Source: Rutidosis leptorrhynchoides
Taxonomy: Eukaryota; Streptophyta; Magnoliopsida; Asterales; Asteraceae
Direction of reading: 5' to 3'
DNA: 64,000 bases
NCBI RefSeq assembly: GCF_046630445.1
Contig: NC_092341.1
Location: 256,151,501-256,215,500 of the forward strand
A program made the translations under genes and the position numbers. Below are positions 25,068 to 41,734 of the stretch, one piece after another. The notes beneath the pieces were generated by a model that had not been told where the DNA came from, made no database searches, and worked only from the letters and a program-made list of their open reading frames with translations. Position 1 is the first letter of the stretch; each line of letters opens with the position of its first letter.

Positions 25068-27841
25068 TTAGAGTTCAAGCATACCCAGCTCAGAGATGAG
25101 ATAGTTAAAACGTTTCTCATCTAAGGGCATTGTGAAAAGATCTGCTAACTGCTGGTTTGTTGAAATGAAGTGAAGCTCCACATCTGCTTTTTGAACATGA
25201 TCCCTTATGAAGTGATATCGAACATCAATGTGCTTTGTCCTTGAATGCATCACGGGATTGATTGTAATGGCAATTGCACTTGTATTATCACAGTAGATTG
25301 GAGTTTTTATAACATGAACACCATAGTCCTTCAGCTGGCTTTGCATCCACAGTACTTGAGTAGTACAGCTCCCAGCAGAAACATATTTTGCCTCAGCAGT
25401 AGATGTGGACACAGTATTTTGCTTTTTGCTCGTCCAGATGACTAGCCTACCACGCAGTAACTGGCAACCACCAGTAGTACTTTTCATGTCTATTTTACAT
25501 CCTGCAAAATCAGCATCTGAATACCCAATTAGTTCAAAATCCTGGTCTTTGGGATACCAAAGATCAAGTTTGGCAGTACCTTTCAGATACTTAAATATCC
25601 TCTTTACTGCCAGCAAATGTGACTCTTTAGGATCAGCTTGATATCTGGCACAGAGACATGTGGCAAACATAATATCTGGTCTGCTGGCTGTGAGATAAAG
25701 TAGGGACCCAATCATACCTCTATACTCAGTGATATTGACTGGTTCACCATTGGGATCAGCATCTATTTTGATAGATGCTATTTGGAGTCCCTATATCTTT
25801 TAAACAGGTCAGACTAAATTTCTTTAGCATATCTTTAATATATTTATCTTGACTTATAAAAATCCCATCACCAAGTTGTTTAATTTGCAATCCTAAAAAG
25901 TATTGCAAATCTCTTTGTAAACTTATTTCATATGTCTTTGACATAAGTTTTAAAAAATCTTGACAATGTTTTTCATTTTTAGAACCATAAATAATATCAT
26001 CCACATATATATCTGTACCAGCAAGAGATCACCATTTATCTCCTTTGAGAACAGAGTGGTATCAATTGTTCCAACTTTAAAACCTATACTAGTGAGATAC
26101 ACATGAAGTATCTCATACCATGCTCTTGGTGCCTGTTTTAGGCCATATAGAGCTTTGTCTAACTTGTAGACATGGTCTGGATATTTACTGCTTACAAACC
26201 AGGAGGCTGTTTGACATAGACTTCTTCTTGCAGCTTCCCATTTAGAGATGCAGAATTAACATCCATCTAGAATAGCCCAAAGTTCATCTTAGAAGCATAT
26301 GCCAAGAATAATCTAATAGCTTCCATCCTAGCCACTGGTGCATATGTCTCTCCATAATTCAATCATTCTTCTTGTCTGAAACCCTGAGCTACCAATCTAG
26401 CTTTGTTTCTGACCACAATCCCATCTTCATCCATGTTATTCTTGAAAACCCACTTGGGACCAATGATCTTCTTTGTTTCATCATCAGGTTTAGGTACCAA
26501 TGTCCAAACCTTATTCCTATCAAACTGGGAGATCTCTTCTTGCATAGCTCCTGCCCAGCTAGGATCTTTAATTGCTTCTTCTGGACATGTAGGTTCAATG
26601 GTAGATACAATGTTTACATGCATACAAAAGTTGTTGGTTGCATGTCTCCTTGTCTTAACACCACTAGCCAGATTACCTATAACTTGATCAATTGGATGCT
26701 CCTTTGTCCATCTAGTGTTATGAACCAGTGAGCTTGTTGTGGAACACACAACATCTTGATCATCAGCTGGTTCAGCAGTATGAGCAGCAGTAGTAGACAT
26801 CTAGCTGTTCATTATGCGTGAAACCAGTACCAGCTTGTGATCCTTCAGAACCAGTAGACCTTTGTTCAATTTGTAGTACTTCATGTGAGCTAGTAAGTCC
26901 ACGTGGTTTAGACACAGATGGAACAGAATACTCCATCTCATCAGAGAACCCAGCAACATGGATTGGTGAGGGAGTTGCTGTTGGTTCTTCTTCATCATCA
27001 AGAGCTTGCTGAGTAGGCTCTTCAAACAGTAACTCCTCATCTTCTTGGCCAGAAGATGAAATGGGGGCAGTTTCATCAAATGTAACATTCATGGATTCTT
27101 CAAAACAGCCCCTTCTCTTGTTGAAAACCCTATATGCCTTTGACATGTTGAAATATCCAAGAAATATACCTTCATCAGCTTTAGCATCAAACTTACCAAG
27201 CTGGTCCCTATTGTTTAGAATGTAACAGGGAGTGCCAAATACATGAAGAAATGAAATTGAGGGTTTTCTTCCTTTGAGAACTTCATAAGCAGTCTTCTGA
27301 TGTCTTTTCACAATTAAAGACCTATTCTGGATAAAACAGGCAATATTCACAGCTTCTGCCCAATATGAATTCTTCAGCCCAGACTCAGCCAACATAGATC
27401 TTGCTGCTTCAATGAAAGTTCTATTTCTTCTATCTGCAACACCATTCTGTTGTGGTGTTCTCACAGCAGAAAAGTTTTGTGAAATATCTTTGTCAGCACA
27501 AAATTCTTCTAAAGTTGCATTTCTGAATTCTTTACCATGATCACTTCTTAGCTGCTTCACCAATTGCCCATTCGATAGTTCCATTCTTTTGATAAATTTG
27601 ATAATTTCATCAGCAGCTTCACTCTTTTGCTTCAAAAAGAATACCCAAGTGTACCTGGAAAATTCATCAACAATAACCAGAGTATACTTCTTCCCACTAC
27701 AGCTGGTTACATTATCAGGACCAAAAAGATCCATATGAAGTAGGTGAAATGGTTTCTCAACAGATGAAATCTGCTCTGACTTGAATGAAGCATGGTGATG
27801 CTTCCCTTTTTCACAACCAGGACACAATCTGTCCTTCACAT
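25068..27841 (-). pseudogene. Ty1/copia pol remnant: integrase, reverse transcriptase, RNase H
   Basis: Reading the minus strand from 27841: CPGCEKGKHHHASF and HMDLFGP open the integrase core, with RSDHGKEF as the second catalytic Asp. The third catalytic position reads NGVADRRN, so the DX35E glutamate is an aspartate. Then come the linker with Pro/Ser-rich sequence, the RT start (EEISQFDRNKVWTLVP, NKARLVAQGF) at about 26600-26363, decayed RT middle 26362-26005, DDIIYGS at about 26000, and RNase H 25715-25068 (YSDADFAGC, STAEAKYVS, KHIDVRYHFIRD, ending ELGMLEL). Stops and frameshifts occur near 26780, 26363, 26005 and 25755. Gag, protease and the integrase zinc finger are missing because a gypsy LTR interrupts at 27842. 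It belongs to the same element as the ORF and LTR at 17.8-24.5 kb. Confidence 0.9.
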
Positions 27842-29045
27842 TGAAAGGACCCGTCCTAATCCATCTGGACGAATACATTACAATTGATTTCATCGCGAGG
27901 TACTTTACCTCTATATGATACATTTTACAAACATTGCATTCGTTTGTAAAAGACAAACTTTCATTACATCGACAGTTGACGGCATGCATACCATTTCATA
28001 ATATATCCAAATATAATTGACTTAGTAATAATCTTGATGAACTCAACGACTCGAATGCAACGTCTTTTGAAATATGTCATGAATGACTCCAAGTAATATC
28101 CTTAAAATGAGCTAATGCACAGCGGAAGATTTCTTTCATACATGAGAATAAACATGCTTTCAAGTGTCAACCAAAAGGTTGGTGAGTTCATAAGTTTATC
28201 ATAAAATAATAAAATTCATCATTTTGATAGACCACAAGATTTAAATCCTACATGGTACAAATGGGCCCGAATCCTATACCCACCTGTAATGTACATGCGA
28301 TATCTTTTAAATACAGTACACATTTCTCGTGTACGAAATCATCTTTCATAAATCTTAGTAACCGTACACATATCTTGTGCACAAAAATAACATACTCATA
28401 ATCTGTGTATAAAATCATTCTCTCGATACATAACATTCACTTTTCATTGCTTTCATAGCTTGGCTTGGTAACCGACCTTAACATATAATGCGCATAATAA
28501 TATCCCCAAAACAGAACATCTCGTCTGTATAATAATCATATAAACTTCGAAGTACTAAACACCACGCCCACTAGCCCTTCCGTCTAGTGAACATTCTGGG
28601 TGGGGGTGTTAAACCCGGTAGCTACCTTTAGGATTCGCGTCAATTAGACGTGCACTAATTCTCAAAAATAGTGATGTTCCCTAATTCTTAGGTTACCAAG
28701 CAATAATAATCAGGGGAAAAATATTCATATCAATTGTGGCAATTATCACGTCCACATAATTCAATGGTGGCAATTATCACGTTCACATAATTCATTCGAG
28801 GAATGTTTTGCTTGTGTCTATCTCGTCAAACATTTATAAAAGTATTTCATGTATTCGCAGTTCAAAATGTATTTCAAAAGCATTTAATAAAGCAGTTGTA
28901 AAAGTAGCGTATGTATTCTCAGTCCCAAAAATGTAAAGAGTAAAAGGGAATCAAATGAACTCACCTAATATATTTTGTTGTAAAAATACATATGACTATA
29001 TTGAACAATGCAGGGTTGGCCTCGGATTCACGAACCTATATCATT

Positions 29046-29051
<6 letters not shown>

Positions 29052-29124
<73 letters not shown>
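29052..29124. repeat. (AT)n microsatellite
   Basis: About 36 AT units inside the gypsy LTR. Confidence 0.95.
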
Positions 29125-29129
<5 letters not shown>

Positions 29130-29439
29130 CACATAGTCGTAATCGAATATATATATGAATTTCCTAGTTATATCGTTTTTATGTTAATAATTTATATGTT
29201 CCATGTATTCATTTTATATATTTTAACAAAATATGATATTAAGTTTGTTATGTTTTATATATTAAATGTATTTATATATATCATTTGTTTGTTAAAACAG
29301 TGTTTTAATAATACTAAGATAATATTTGAGGTAATATAATGATAATACTAATATTAAACATAATGACAACATCAATAGTTTTAATAAGATTGATAATTTA
29401 ATAATAATGGTAATGAAATTAATAATTTTTATATTATTA

Positions 29440-29935
29440 CATATTACTTAATAATAATAATAATAATAATTTTAACAATCTTATTACTAGTGGTAATCCT
29501 AATAATAATGCTTTTATTCATAATAATAATAATAATAAGTCTAAAATGATACAAACACTAATATTTACAAAAATAATAATAATTTGTATTATTTTCATGA
29601 TGCTATTAATAATAAACCTCTTCATCATAATGACAATAATACTAAGGTTTTAAAATTACTAATAATATCATGAGTAATACTCATAGTAATAATAATACTA
29701 GATATAATACTTTTAATTATGATAACGATAATAATAACAATTATGATACTTATAATAATATTTGTATGGCTAAATTGTATTATGTTCATAATAATGTTAA
29801 TAATAATAATTATGATTATAATTATAATAGTAATACTACATATGTTAATATTAGTAATAATAACAATAATATTAAGTAATAATAACATTTGTATTAATAA
29901 CAATTTTAACAATAACAATTAACACTAGCAATAAC

Positions 29936-30011
<76 letters not shown>

Positions 30012-30012
30012 T
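29440..30012. repeat. AAT-rich region ending in (AAT)n microsatellite
   Basis: Degenerate AATAAT sequence throughout, with a perfect run of about 25 units at 29936-30012. Apparent ORFs here encode Ile/Asn homopolymers and are not genes. Confidence 0.9.
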
Positions 30013-30039
30013 TAATTATACCTTTGTAGCATTAAAAAG

Positions 30040-30112
30040 AGTTAAACTGCCCGAGACGGGACTTGAACCCGTGATCTCTCGCTCACACATAAACCCCCAT
30101 GACCATCCAGCT
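30040..30112 (-). other. tRNA-like T-arm / Pol III B-box motif in LTR
   Basis: On the minus strand, ACGGGTTCAAGTCCCGT (30052-30070) forms a perfect 5-bp T-stem with a seven-base loop and matches the B-box consensus GGTTCAANTCC. GCTGGATGGTCATGGGGG, 30-40 bases upstream, is D-arm-like. No complete cloverleaf or anticodon arm is evident. A homologous but more decayed version is at 1465-1540. Confidence 0.5.
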
Positions 30113-30395
30113 ATTTTCACTTTTCTGATTTAATACCCTTTCTATTATTTAAAACCCGAAATTTTTATATCTTCTTCTTCTTCATAAACAACTAGTCGAT
30201 TCAATCACCATTTCAAACTTAATAACAATTATAAAATCAACTTTAAAACTTAATATTCAACATAGAGACTAGTATTTGTGAGTAATTGAATAAAACAAAA
30301 AAATAAATAAAAAAACATACACTAACAGCTCGTCGCTGTATACATAAAAAAAATTGATTTTGATATTTAGGCTAAACACGAATTGTTTTTAAAAT

Positions 30396-33300
30396 TGTAG
30401 TGACCCGAACTTTTTCATGTTTATATATATTAAATAAAATTGGTATATTTACATGATTAAATATTTTCAACATGTTAAGTAATCAAACTTATTAAGACTT
30501 GATTATTTGAAATGAGTTTCATGTAGACAATTGACAACCCAAGTTGACCGGCGATTCACGAATGTTAAAACTTGTAAAAATGACAAGACAATATATATAT
30601 ATGGATATACATATAGTTAAAATGAGATTATGATAAGTAAGTATCTCCATATGTATATTAACAATGAGTTATATACATAAAAATGAGACTACTAAGTTAA
30701 GAAACTCGAAACGATATATATAAAGATTATCGTTATTACAACGTCTTACTAAATACATATGTATCATACTAAGATATTGTTACACTATATTTAACATGAT
30801 AAATGATAATTATATATATCATTAAGTATGTTAACAATGAACTACATATGTAAAACAAGACTACTAACTTAAGAATTTTGAATCGAGGCATATATGTAAC
30901 GATTATCATTGTAACGACATTTTAATGTATATATATCATATTAAGATATATTCATCCATCATAATATCATGATAATGTAATAATTTAACATCTCATTAGA
31001 TATAATAAACAATGGGTTAACAACATTAAATGAGATCGTTAACTTAAAGGTTTCAAAACAACACTTACATGTAACGACTAACGATGACTTAATGACTCAG
31101 TTAAAATGTATATACATGTAGTGTATTTAGATGTATTAGTACACTTTTGAAAGACTTCAAGACACATATCAAAGTACTTCTACTTAACAAAAATGCTTAC
31201 AATTACATCCTCGTTCAGTTTCATCAATAATTCTACTTGTATGCACCCGTATTCGTACTCGTACAATACACAGCTTTTAGATGTATGTACTATTGGTATA
31301 TACACTCCAATGATCAGCTCTTAGCAGCCCATGTGAGTCACTTAACACATGTGGGAACCATCATTTGGCAACTAGCATGAAATATCTCATAAAATTACAA
31401 AAATATTAGTAATCATTCATGACTTATTTACAAGTAAACAAAATTACACATCCTTTATCTCTAATCCATATACCAACGACCAAAAACACCTACAAACACT
31501 TTCATTCTTCAATTTTCTTCATCTAATTGATCTCTCTCAAGTTTTATCTTCAAGTTCTAAGTGTTCTTCATAAATTCTATAAGTTCTAGTTTCATAAGAT
31601 CAAGAATACTTCCAAGTTTGCTAGCTAACTTATTATCTTGTAAAGTGATCATCCAAACTCAAGAAATCTTTCTTATTTACAATAAGATATCTTTATAATA
31701 CAAGGTAAGACTCATATTCAAACTTTGATTCAATTTCTATAACTATAACAATCTTATTTCGAGTGGAAATCTTACTTGAACTTGTTTTCGTGTCATGATT
31801 CTGCTTCAAGAACTTTCAAGCCATCCAAGGATCCTTTGAAGCTAGATATATTTTTTCTCATTTCCAGTAGGTTTACCTACTAAAATTAAGGTAGTAATGA
31901 TGTTCATAACATCATTCGATTCATACATATAAAACTATCTTATTCGAAGATTTAAACTTGTAATCACTAGAACATAGTTTAGTTAATTCTAAACTTGTTC
32001 ACAAACAAAGTTAATCCTTCTAACTTGACTTTTAAAATCAACTAAACACATGTTCTATATCTATATGATATGCTAACTTAATGATTTAAAACCTGGAAAC
32101 ACGAAAAACACCGTAAAACCGGACATACGTCGTCGTAGTAACACCGCGGGCTGTTTTGGGTTTGATAATTAAAAACTATGATAAACTTTGATTTAAAGGT
32201 TGTTCTTCTGGGAAAATGATTTTTCTTATGAACATGAAACTATATCCAAAAATCATGGTTAAACTCAAAGTGGAAGTATGTTTTTCAAAATGGTCATCAA
32301 GACGTCGTTCTTTCGACTGAAATGACTACTTCTTACAAAAACAACTTGTAACTTATATTTCTGACTATAAACCTATACTTTTTCTGTTTAGATTCATAAA
32401 ATATAGTTCAATATGAAACCATAACAATTTGATTCACTCAAAATGGATTTAAATCGAAGAAGTTATGGGTAAAGCAAGATTGGATATTTTTTGATTGTTG
32501 TAGCTACGGGAAATATTGTAACAATTCTATACAAATCATATCCTAGCTAACTTATATTGTATTATACATATATTCTAATATATTATGTAAACTTGGGATA
32601 CCATAGACACGTATGCAAATGTTTTGACATATCATATCGATCCATGTATATATATTATTTGGAACAACCATAGACACTCTATATGCAGTAATGTTGGAGT
32701 TAGCTATACAGGGTTGAGGTTGATTCCAAAAATATATATACTTTGAGTTGTGATCTAGCCTGAGACGTGTATACACTGGGTCGTGGATTGATTCAAGATA
32801 ATATATATTAATTTATTTTCTGTACATCTAACTATGGACAACTAGTTGTAGGTTACTAACGAGGACAACTGACTTAATAAACTTAAAACATCAAAATGTA
32901 TTAAAAATATTGTAAATATATTTTGAACATACTTTGATATATATGTACATATTTGTTATAGGTTCGTGAATCGACCAGTGGCCAAGTCTTACTTCTCGAA
33001 GAAGTAAATCTGTGAAAGTGAGTTATAGTCCCACTTTTAAAATCTATTTTTTTTTTTGGATGAGAATACATGCGATTTTGTAAATGTTTTACAAAATAGA
33101 CAAAAGTAATCGAAAATACTTTCTATGTTGGATTATCGCACCGAATGTACCCCTTTTTAGCTTGGTAGCCTAAGAATTAGGGAAATGGCTCCTAATTGAC
33201 GCGAATCCTAAAGATAGATCTATTTGGCCCAACAAGCCTCATCCGAGTTAAGGATGCTTTAGTACTTCGATTTATCATATCCGATGAGAGTCCCGGAATG

Positions 33301-33831
33301 ATGGGGATATTCTATATGCATCTTGTTAAGGTCGGTTACCAGGTGTTCAACATATGAATGATTTTTATCTCTATGCAGTTTGCGAAATGCCTGATATGAG
33401 ATGTGTTATAAAAATGAAATCTTGTGGTCTATTATTATGATTTGATAATATGTAGGTTAAACCTATAACTCACCAACAATTTTGTTGACGTTTTAAGCAT
33501 GTTTATTATCAGGTGATTATTAAGAGCTTCCGTTGTTGCATACTAAATTAAGGACAAGATTTGGAGTCCATGCTTGTATAATATTGTTTAAAAACTGCAT
33601 TCGAAGACTTATGTTGATGTGTAATATTATTTAAAACAATATGTAATGGTCGTGTGAAAAACGTTATATTTTAGATTATCATTATTTGATAATCGTCGTA
33701 ATATTTTAAAGGTTATGGTTTGTTCTAAAATTAAATGCAGTCTTTGAAAAACGTCTCATATAGAGGTCAAAACCTAGCAACGAAATCAATTAATATGGAA
33801 CGTTTATAATCAATATGAACGGGACATTTCA
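30396..33831 (+). repeat. Element B 5' LTR
   Basis: 3436 bp from TGTAGTGACC to CATTTCA. The first 2.16 kb matches 60006-62223. The last 800 bp or so is homologous to the A LTR (compare 33050-33800 with 40250-41040) while the front part is not. It contains a stem-loop CAACA/TGTTG at 33474-33487 and TTTATTATCAGG shortly after. No credible protein-coding ORF was found. Confidence 0.85.
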
Positions 33832-33852
33832 GTTGGTATCCGAGCGTTGGTC
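33832..33852 (+). other. Element B primer-binding site
   Basis: GTTGGTATCCGAGCGTTGG directly follows the LTR. It differs from the tRNA-iMet complement TGGTATCAGAGC by one base (CAG to CCG). Confidence 0.85.
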
Positions 33853-34039
33853 TTAGAGAACCAGAAATTTACATTAGTGTGTCTTATCGAGGTTGTTAGG
33901 ATACATTAGTGAGTTTGGACTTCGACCGTGTTTTCTTTAAAAACAATTGCTTAACACTTTTGTTGGAAACTATATATTATTAACAAGTAATTATTATGTG
34001 ATATATTAACCTCTTAATGTGTTTGATATTGTGTGATAG

Positions 34040-34657
34040 ATGTCTACCACTAGTACAAATCCCATCGACTCACCTAATAATAATGAAGAGTCGAATATAC
34101 TTTGGGAAGATTCATAAATTCCCTAAGAGGAACCGAAAGAGGAGGAACCGGAAGAAGAGGAACCAGAAAAGGAGGAATCGGAAGAGGAGGAACCGGAAGA
34201 AGAAGAGGTTCCGGAGGAAGAAATATTGATACCTACAGTAAATCGATTAAATAAAAGAAAATCCTCAACCAACGGACCAAAGTTAAAAATGGTCAATGGT
34301 GTTTCCGCCGAGGAAGCAAAATATTGGGAAGATTACTAATTTTCCGATGAATCGGATCCCGATGAGGATTCCGATGATGTTATAGAAATTACCTCTACCC
34401 AATTTAATATAGCAAAAGAAAATAATAAGGTAAAAGGTATAAAAATAGAGAAACCTGATTCCAACCCCGATGAACTTTATTTGTATCGGCAACATCCGTA
34501 TTTCCTAAATTGTAACAATAACCCGGGAACCTCTAAACCACCAGGTTATTCTAAACCATTGTGGAAAACGACAGCTCGTATTAGTGGAACACCATATATC
34601 CCTAGAAAATTAGGAAAAACCAAGTCCGAAGAAGAAGAAACCAGTGATTCAGATTAG
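34040..34657 (+). pseudogene. Element B pre-gag ORF 1, acidic protein, three in-frame stops
   Basis: One frame from the ATG at 34040 to the TAG at 34655-34657 (206 codons) is interrupted only by three TAA codons, at 34109-34111, 34118-34120 and 34337-34339. The composition is otherwise strongly protein-like: a Glu/Pro repeat (EEPEEEE, 34125-34210), a basic patch NRLNKRKSS, a second acidic part DESDPDEDSDD, a Tyr/Pro-rich part (ELYLYRQHPYF), WKTTARISGTPYIPRKLGK and a Ser/Asp end. I do not recognise the family. It lies between primer site and F-box ORF, so it is an accessory ORF of B. Two of the three stops sit before and within the acidic repeat. It is probably inactive in this copy. Confidence 0.65.
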
Positions 34658-34796
34658 AGGGTTGTAATCATGTTGTGTATTATATGTATTGTAGTGTGCT
34701 TGTACTTTTATGTTCTATGTAAAAATTGCTTGTATTGTTTGTTAATTATCTTTTGCGAATCTAATCCTTGTCTATTTTACAGTATAAAAACATAAA

Positions 34797-35489
34797 ATGG
34801 ACGTTAAGGGTAGACAACCGAATATTTTAGAAGACCTACAAGAGGATATGATTGATGAAATCTTGTCTAGAGTCCGTCAGAATTCATCAGCACAATTAGT
34901 TATGTCGAAATTAACTTGTCAAACATTTGAAAGACTTTCCAGAAATGCCTTAGTTTATAAAAGGCTTTCCTTTGATAGGTGGGGTATATCACATTGGGGA
35001 GACCGTAAGTTACACCGTGTTTTCTTTAAAGCGTTAAGTGCGGGGAACCCAAATGCAATTTTACGCTACGGGTTAAGAACCTATTTTGACTCAACATATC
35101 CCAACATAGGATTTAATGAGTTAGAAAGAGCTTCTAACATGCAACATAAGGAAGCATGTTATGCTTACGGGTTAGTGATGTTCGCTTCTCACCAAAGTGA
35201 GAAAAAGAACATCGGATTACAACTTTTAAATAAAACCTTTCCACAAGTGACGGATTCGGTAGTTAGAGCGAGAAACAAGGTTTTTAGATTATTACTGGGC
35301 TGTTGGACATTACGAAACCCTCATCCCTTTGACGACATTACAACATGCTGTATTGTCAATGATCACAACGGTAATGTTCCACAAGACCAAGGATGGGAAG
35401 TAGTCTTAATAAAACCAGAATACATGACTTGTTTATGGACGTATGAATTACGTGTCTTTATTGCCTTTGTTGAACGACTTGCGTATTAA
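34797..35489 (+). CDS. F-box-like protein ORF carried inside element B
   Basis: 230 codons uninterrupted from the ATG at 34797. Residues about 10-55 (LEDLQEDMIDEILSRV, then MSKLTCQTFERLS, VYKRLSFDRW) fit an F-box-like fold. Residues about 80-150 (AGNPNAILRYGLRTYF, ASNMQHKEACYAYGLVMF, NIGLQLLNK) look like Sel1/TPR-type repeats. The C-terminus has spaced Cys and CLWTYELRVF. This order matches the plant F-box family of At1g67623/At2g35280 type, whose members would be substrate receptors of SCF ubiquitin ligases; that role is family knowledge. It lies in sense orientation between ORF 1 and gag. Unlike ORF 1 and gag-pol of the same copy, it has no stop or frameshift. No introns are evident, as expected if captured through RNA. 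Expression is unknown. It could also be a long-resident retrotransposon accessory gene. Confidence 0.75.
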   Translation: MDVKGRQPNILEDLQEDMIDEILSRVRQNSSAQLVMSKLTCQTFERLSRNALVYKRLSFDRWGISHWGDRKLHRVFFKALSAGNPNAILRYGLRTYFDSTYPNIGFNELERASNMQHKEACYAYGLVMFASHQSEKKNIGLQLLNKTFPQVTDSVVRARNKVFRLLLGCWTLRNPHPFDDITTCCIVNDHNGNVPQDQGWEVVLIKPEYMTCLWTYELRVFIAFVERLAY

Positions 35490-35829
35490 CTAGAATTGTA
35501 TTCGCAATTGTTTTGTATCAGATTTTTTATGTGCTATATTTCATGATATATGTAAATAGCGGTATTGTAAGTTTAAAAAATATTGTATAAAAGTTTGAAT
35601 GTGAAATATTATTATAATCAGTTTTTCATATAGAATTGTAGTAGTTGAATTGTATGTTAGCTACTAAGTATGAACTTAACGGGTAGGTATTACCCGAATT
35701 AAAACTTATAAAACGCTAATATGAAGAAAAAGCTTTTATAAATGAGTTAATATTATGCTACGGAATACTATTGACTACTCTTAATATTCTATATGATTAA
35801 CTTAATTCTTTTAGCTATTTTTGAAGGAA
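35490..35829 (+). other. Spacer between F-box ORF and gag of element B
   Basis: AT-rich and non-coding, apart from the hairpin-forming polypurine-tract-like motif at 35676-35698. Confidence 0.6.
35676..35698 (+). other. Internal PPT-like motif with inverted repeat
   Basis: TTAACGGGTAGGTATTACCCG repeats the sequence that precedes the 3' LTRs of A and B (TTTAACGGGTAGGTACTG) and adds an inverted CGGGTA/TACCCG. The same internal motif is at 52904-52924 in element A. Confidence 0.65.
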
Positions 35830-37248
35830 ATGGCACCGACTACTCGTCAGAACTTGAACATGAGTGAGGAAGACTTCCGTGCTTTCCTTGCAGAAAATAT
35901 AGTCGCAGTACAGGCTGCAATGCAAAACAACAATAACTCAGGGTCTAGCAGTGGAGTTAACTCCACAGGAAACCGTGTAGGATGCTCCTACAAGGCTTTC
36001 ACTGCCTGTAAACCTCTGGAATTCGATGGAACTGAAGGACCAGTCGGACTGAAACGATGGACCGAAAAGGTCGAATCTATGTTTGCTATAAGCAAATGTG
36101 CTGAGGAAGATAAGGTAAAGTACGCCACACATACCTTCACAGGTACTGCGTTAACATGGTGGAATACCTATCTCGAACAAGTGGGACAAGATGCTGCTTA
36201 CGCACTACCGTGGTCAGCATTCAAACACTTGATGAACGAGCAGTACCGTCCCAGAAATGAAGTCAATAAGCTCAAGACAGAGCTTAGAGAATTACGAACG
36301 AAGGGATTCGATATCACCACATACGAACAAAGATTCACCGAGTTGTGTTTATTGTGCCCAAGAGTGTTCGAAGATGAAGAAGAGCAGATCGATGCGTTTG
36401 TAAAGGGGTTACCAGAGAGAATTCAGGAGGATGTGAGTGCAAGCGCGCCCACTTCAATGCAATAGGCAAGCCGAATGTCTCACAAACTTATAAACCAGAT
36501 CGAGGGAAGGATTAAAGAGCAGGCGGCCGAGGAGGCCAAAATGAAACAAGTCAAGAGAAAGTGGGAAGAACCCAGTGACAAGAGTCACAATTTCAACAAT
36601 CAACACCACAATCACAACCACAATCGCACCATATTTCGCAACAACAAACGCAACAAAAACCATTCCAACAACAACAACTACAACAATCATGCCAACAACA
36701 ATACCAACCGCAACAATAAAAATCCCAACAACAATCTCAATAACAACACTGGTAATCAAAATCAGAAAATTCCGTGTCTAAGGTGTGAAGGGTACCATCC
36801 AACTACTTTTTGTCCAGCAACATGTACTAAATGTAATAGAAAGGGTCATGATACAACGAAGTGTGAAATTTATGGACCATCGGGTAAAGGAACAAGTAAT
36901 GCCCACATTATTTGTTATGGATGCGGGAAGAAGGGCCACTACAAAACTGCGTGTCCAAACCAGGGAAATAATAATGGGCAAAGCCGTGAGAGAGTTTTTA
37001 ACATTAATGTGAAAGAAGCGCAGGAAGACCCGGAGCTTGTTACGGGTACGTTTCTTATCGATGAAAAACCTGCTTATGTTTTATTTGATTCGGGTGCGGA
37101 TAGAAGTTATATGAGTAGAGATTTTTGTGCTAAATTAGGTGGTCCATTGACGCCTATGAATAATAAATTTTTACTCGAATTAGCAAACGGTAAATTAATT
37201 TCGGCAGATAAAATATGTCGGAATCGAGAAATTAAACTGGTTAGCTAA
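35830..37248 (+). pseudogene. Element B gag with two in-frame stops
   Basis: The ATG at 35830 opens the gag (MAPTTRQNLNMSEEDF). The capsid domain spans about 35985-36460 ([51 protein letters not shown]). A TAG at 36463-36465 interrupts, and the same frame continues (ASRMSHKLINQIEGR). Next comes a very Asn/His-rich linker, then two CCHC zinc knuckles at 36823-36864 (CTKCNRKGHDTTKC) and 36913-36954 (CYGCGKKGHYKTAC), and the aspartic protease start with LFDSGADRSYMS at about 37080. A TAA at 37246-37248 breaks the protease region. Gag packages RNA; the protease would cleave the polyprotein. This copy cannot make either intact. Confidence 0.9.
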
Positions 37249-41730
<4,482 letters not shown>

Positions 41731-41734
41731 TATG

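Larger units (their letters stand above)
27842..30395 (-). repeat. Gypsy LTR (A-related) inserted in copia integrase, minus orientation
   Basis: The 3' terminus is clear: minus strand GACGGGTCCTTTCA ends at 27842, breaking the integrase frame. Inward it shows the A-type LTR landmarks inverted: stem-loop CAACC/GGTTG at 28168-28181, TAGACC next to CACAAGAT, GGTTACCAAGC, CATGTATTCGCAG, then the (AT)n, AAT-rich and tRNA-like segments. No primer site or gag follows, which suggests a solo LTR. Its 5' end is not clear, since element B begins at 30396, possibly inside it. It shares the subfamily word CGTCCAGATGGATTAGGACGGG with the LTR ending at 2776. Confidence 0.7.

Noticed and set aside
26772-27989. 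A complete copia integrase ORF starting at 27989
   Set aside because: The first part (27842-27989) is antisense gypsy LTR sequence fused by the insertion, not integrase.
29625-29922. Ile- or Asn-rich ORFs on both strands
   Set aside because: Direct products of AAT/ATT repeats; mirrored on the opposite strand.
30040-30112. A true tRNA gene
   Set aside because: Only a T-arm and a weak D-arm-like part can be drawn. No acceptor pairing or anticodon stem, and it lies inside an LTR.
36575-36781. Thr-rich ORF overlapping gag of element B
   Set aside because: It is an out-of-frame reading of the Asn/His-rich gag linker.
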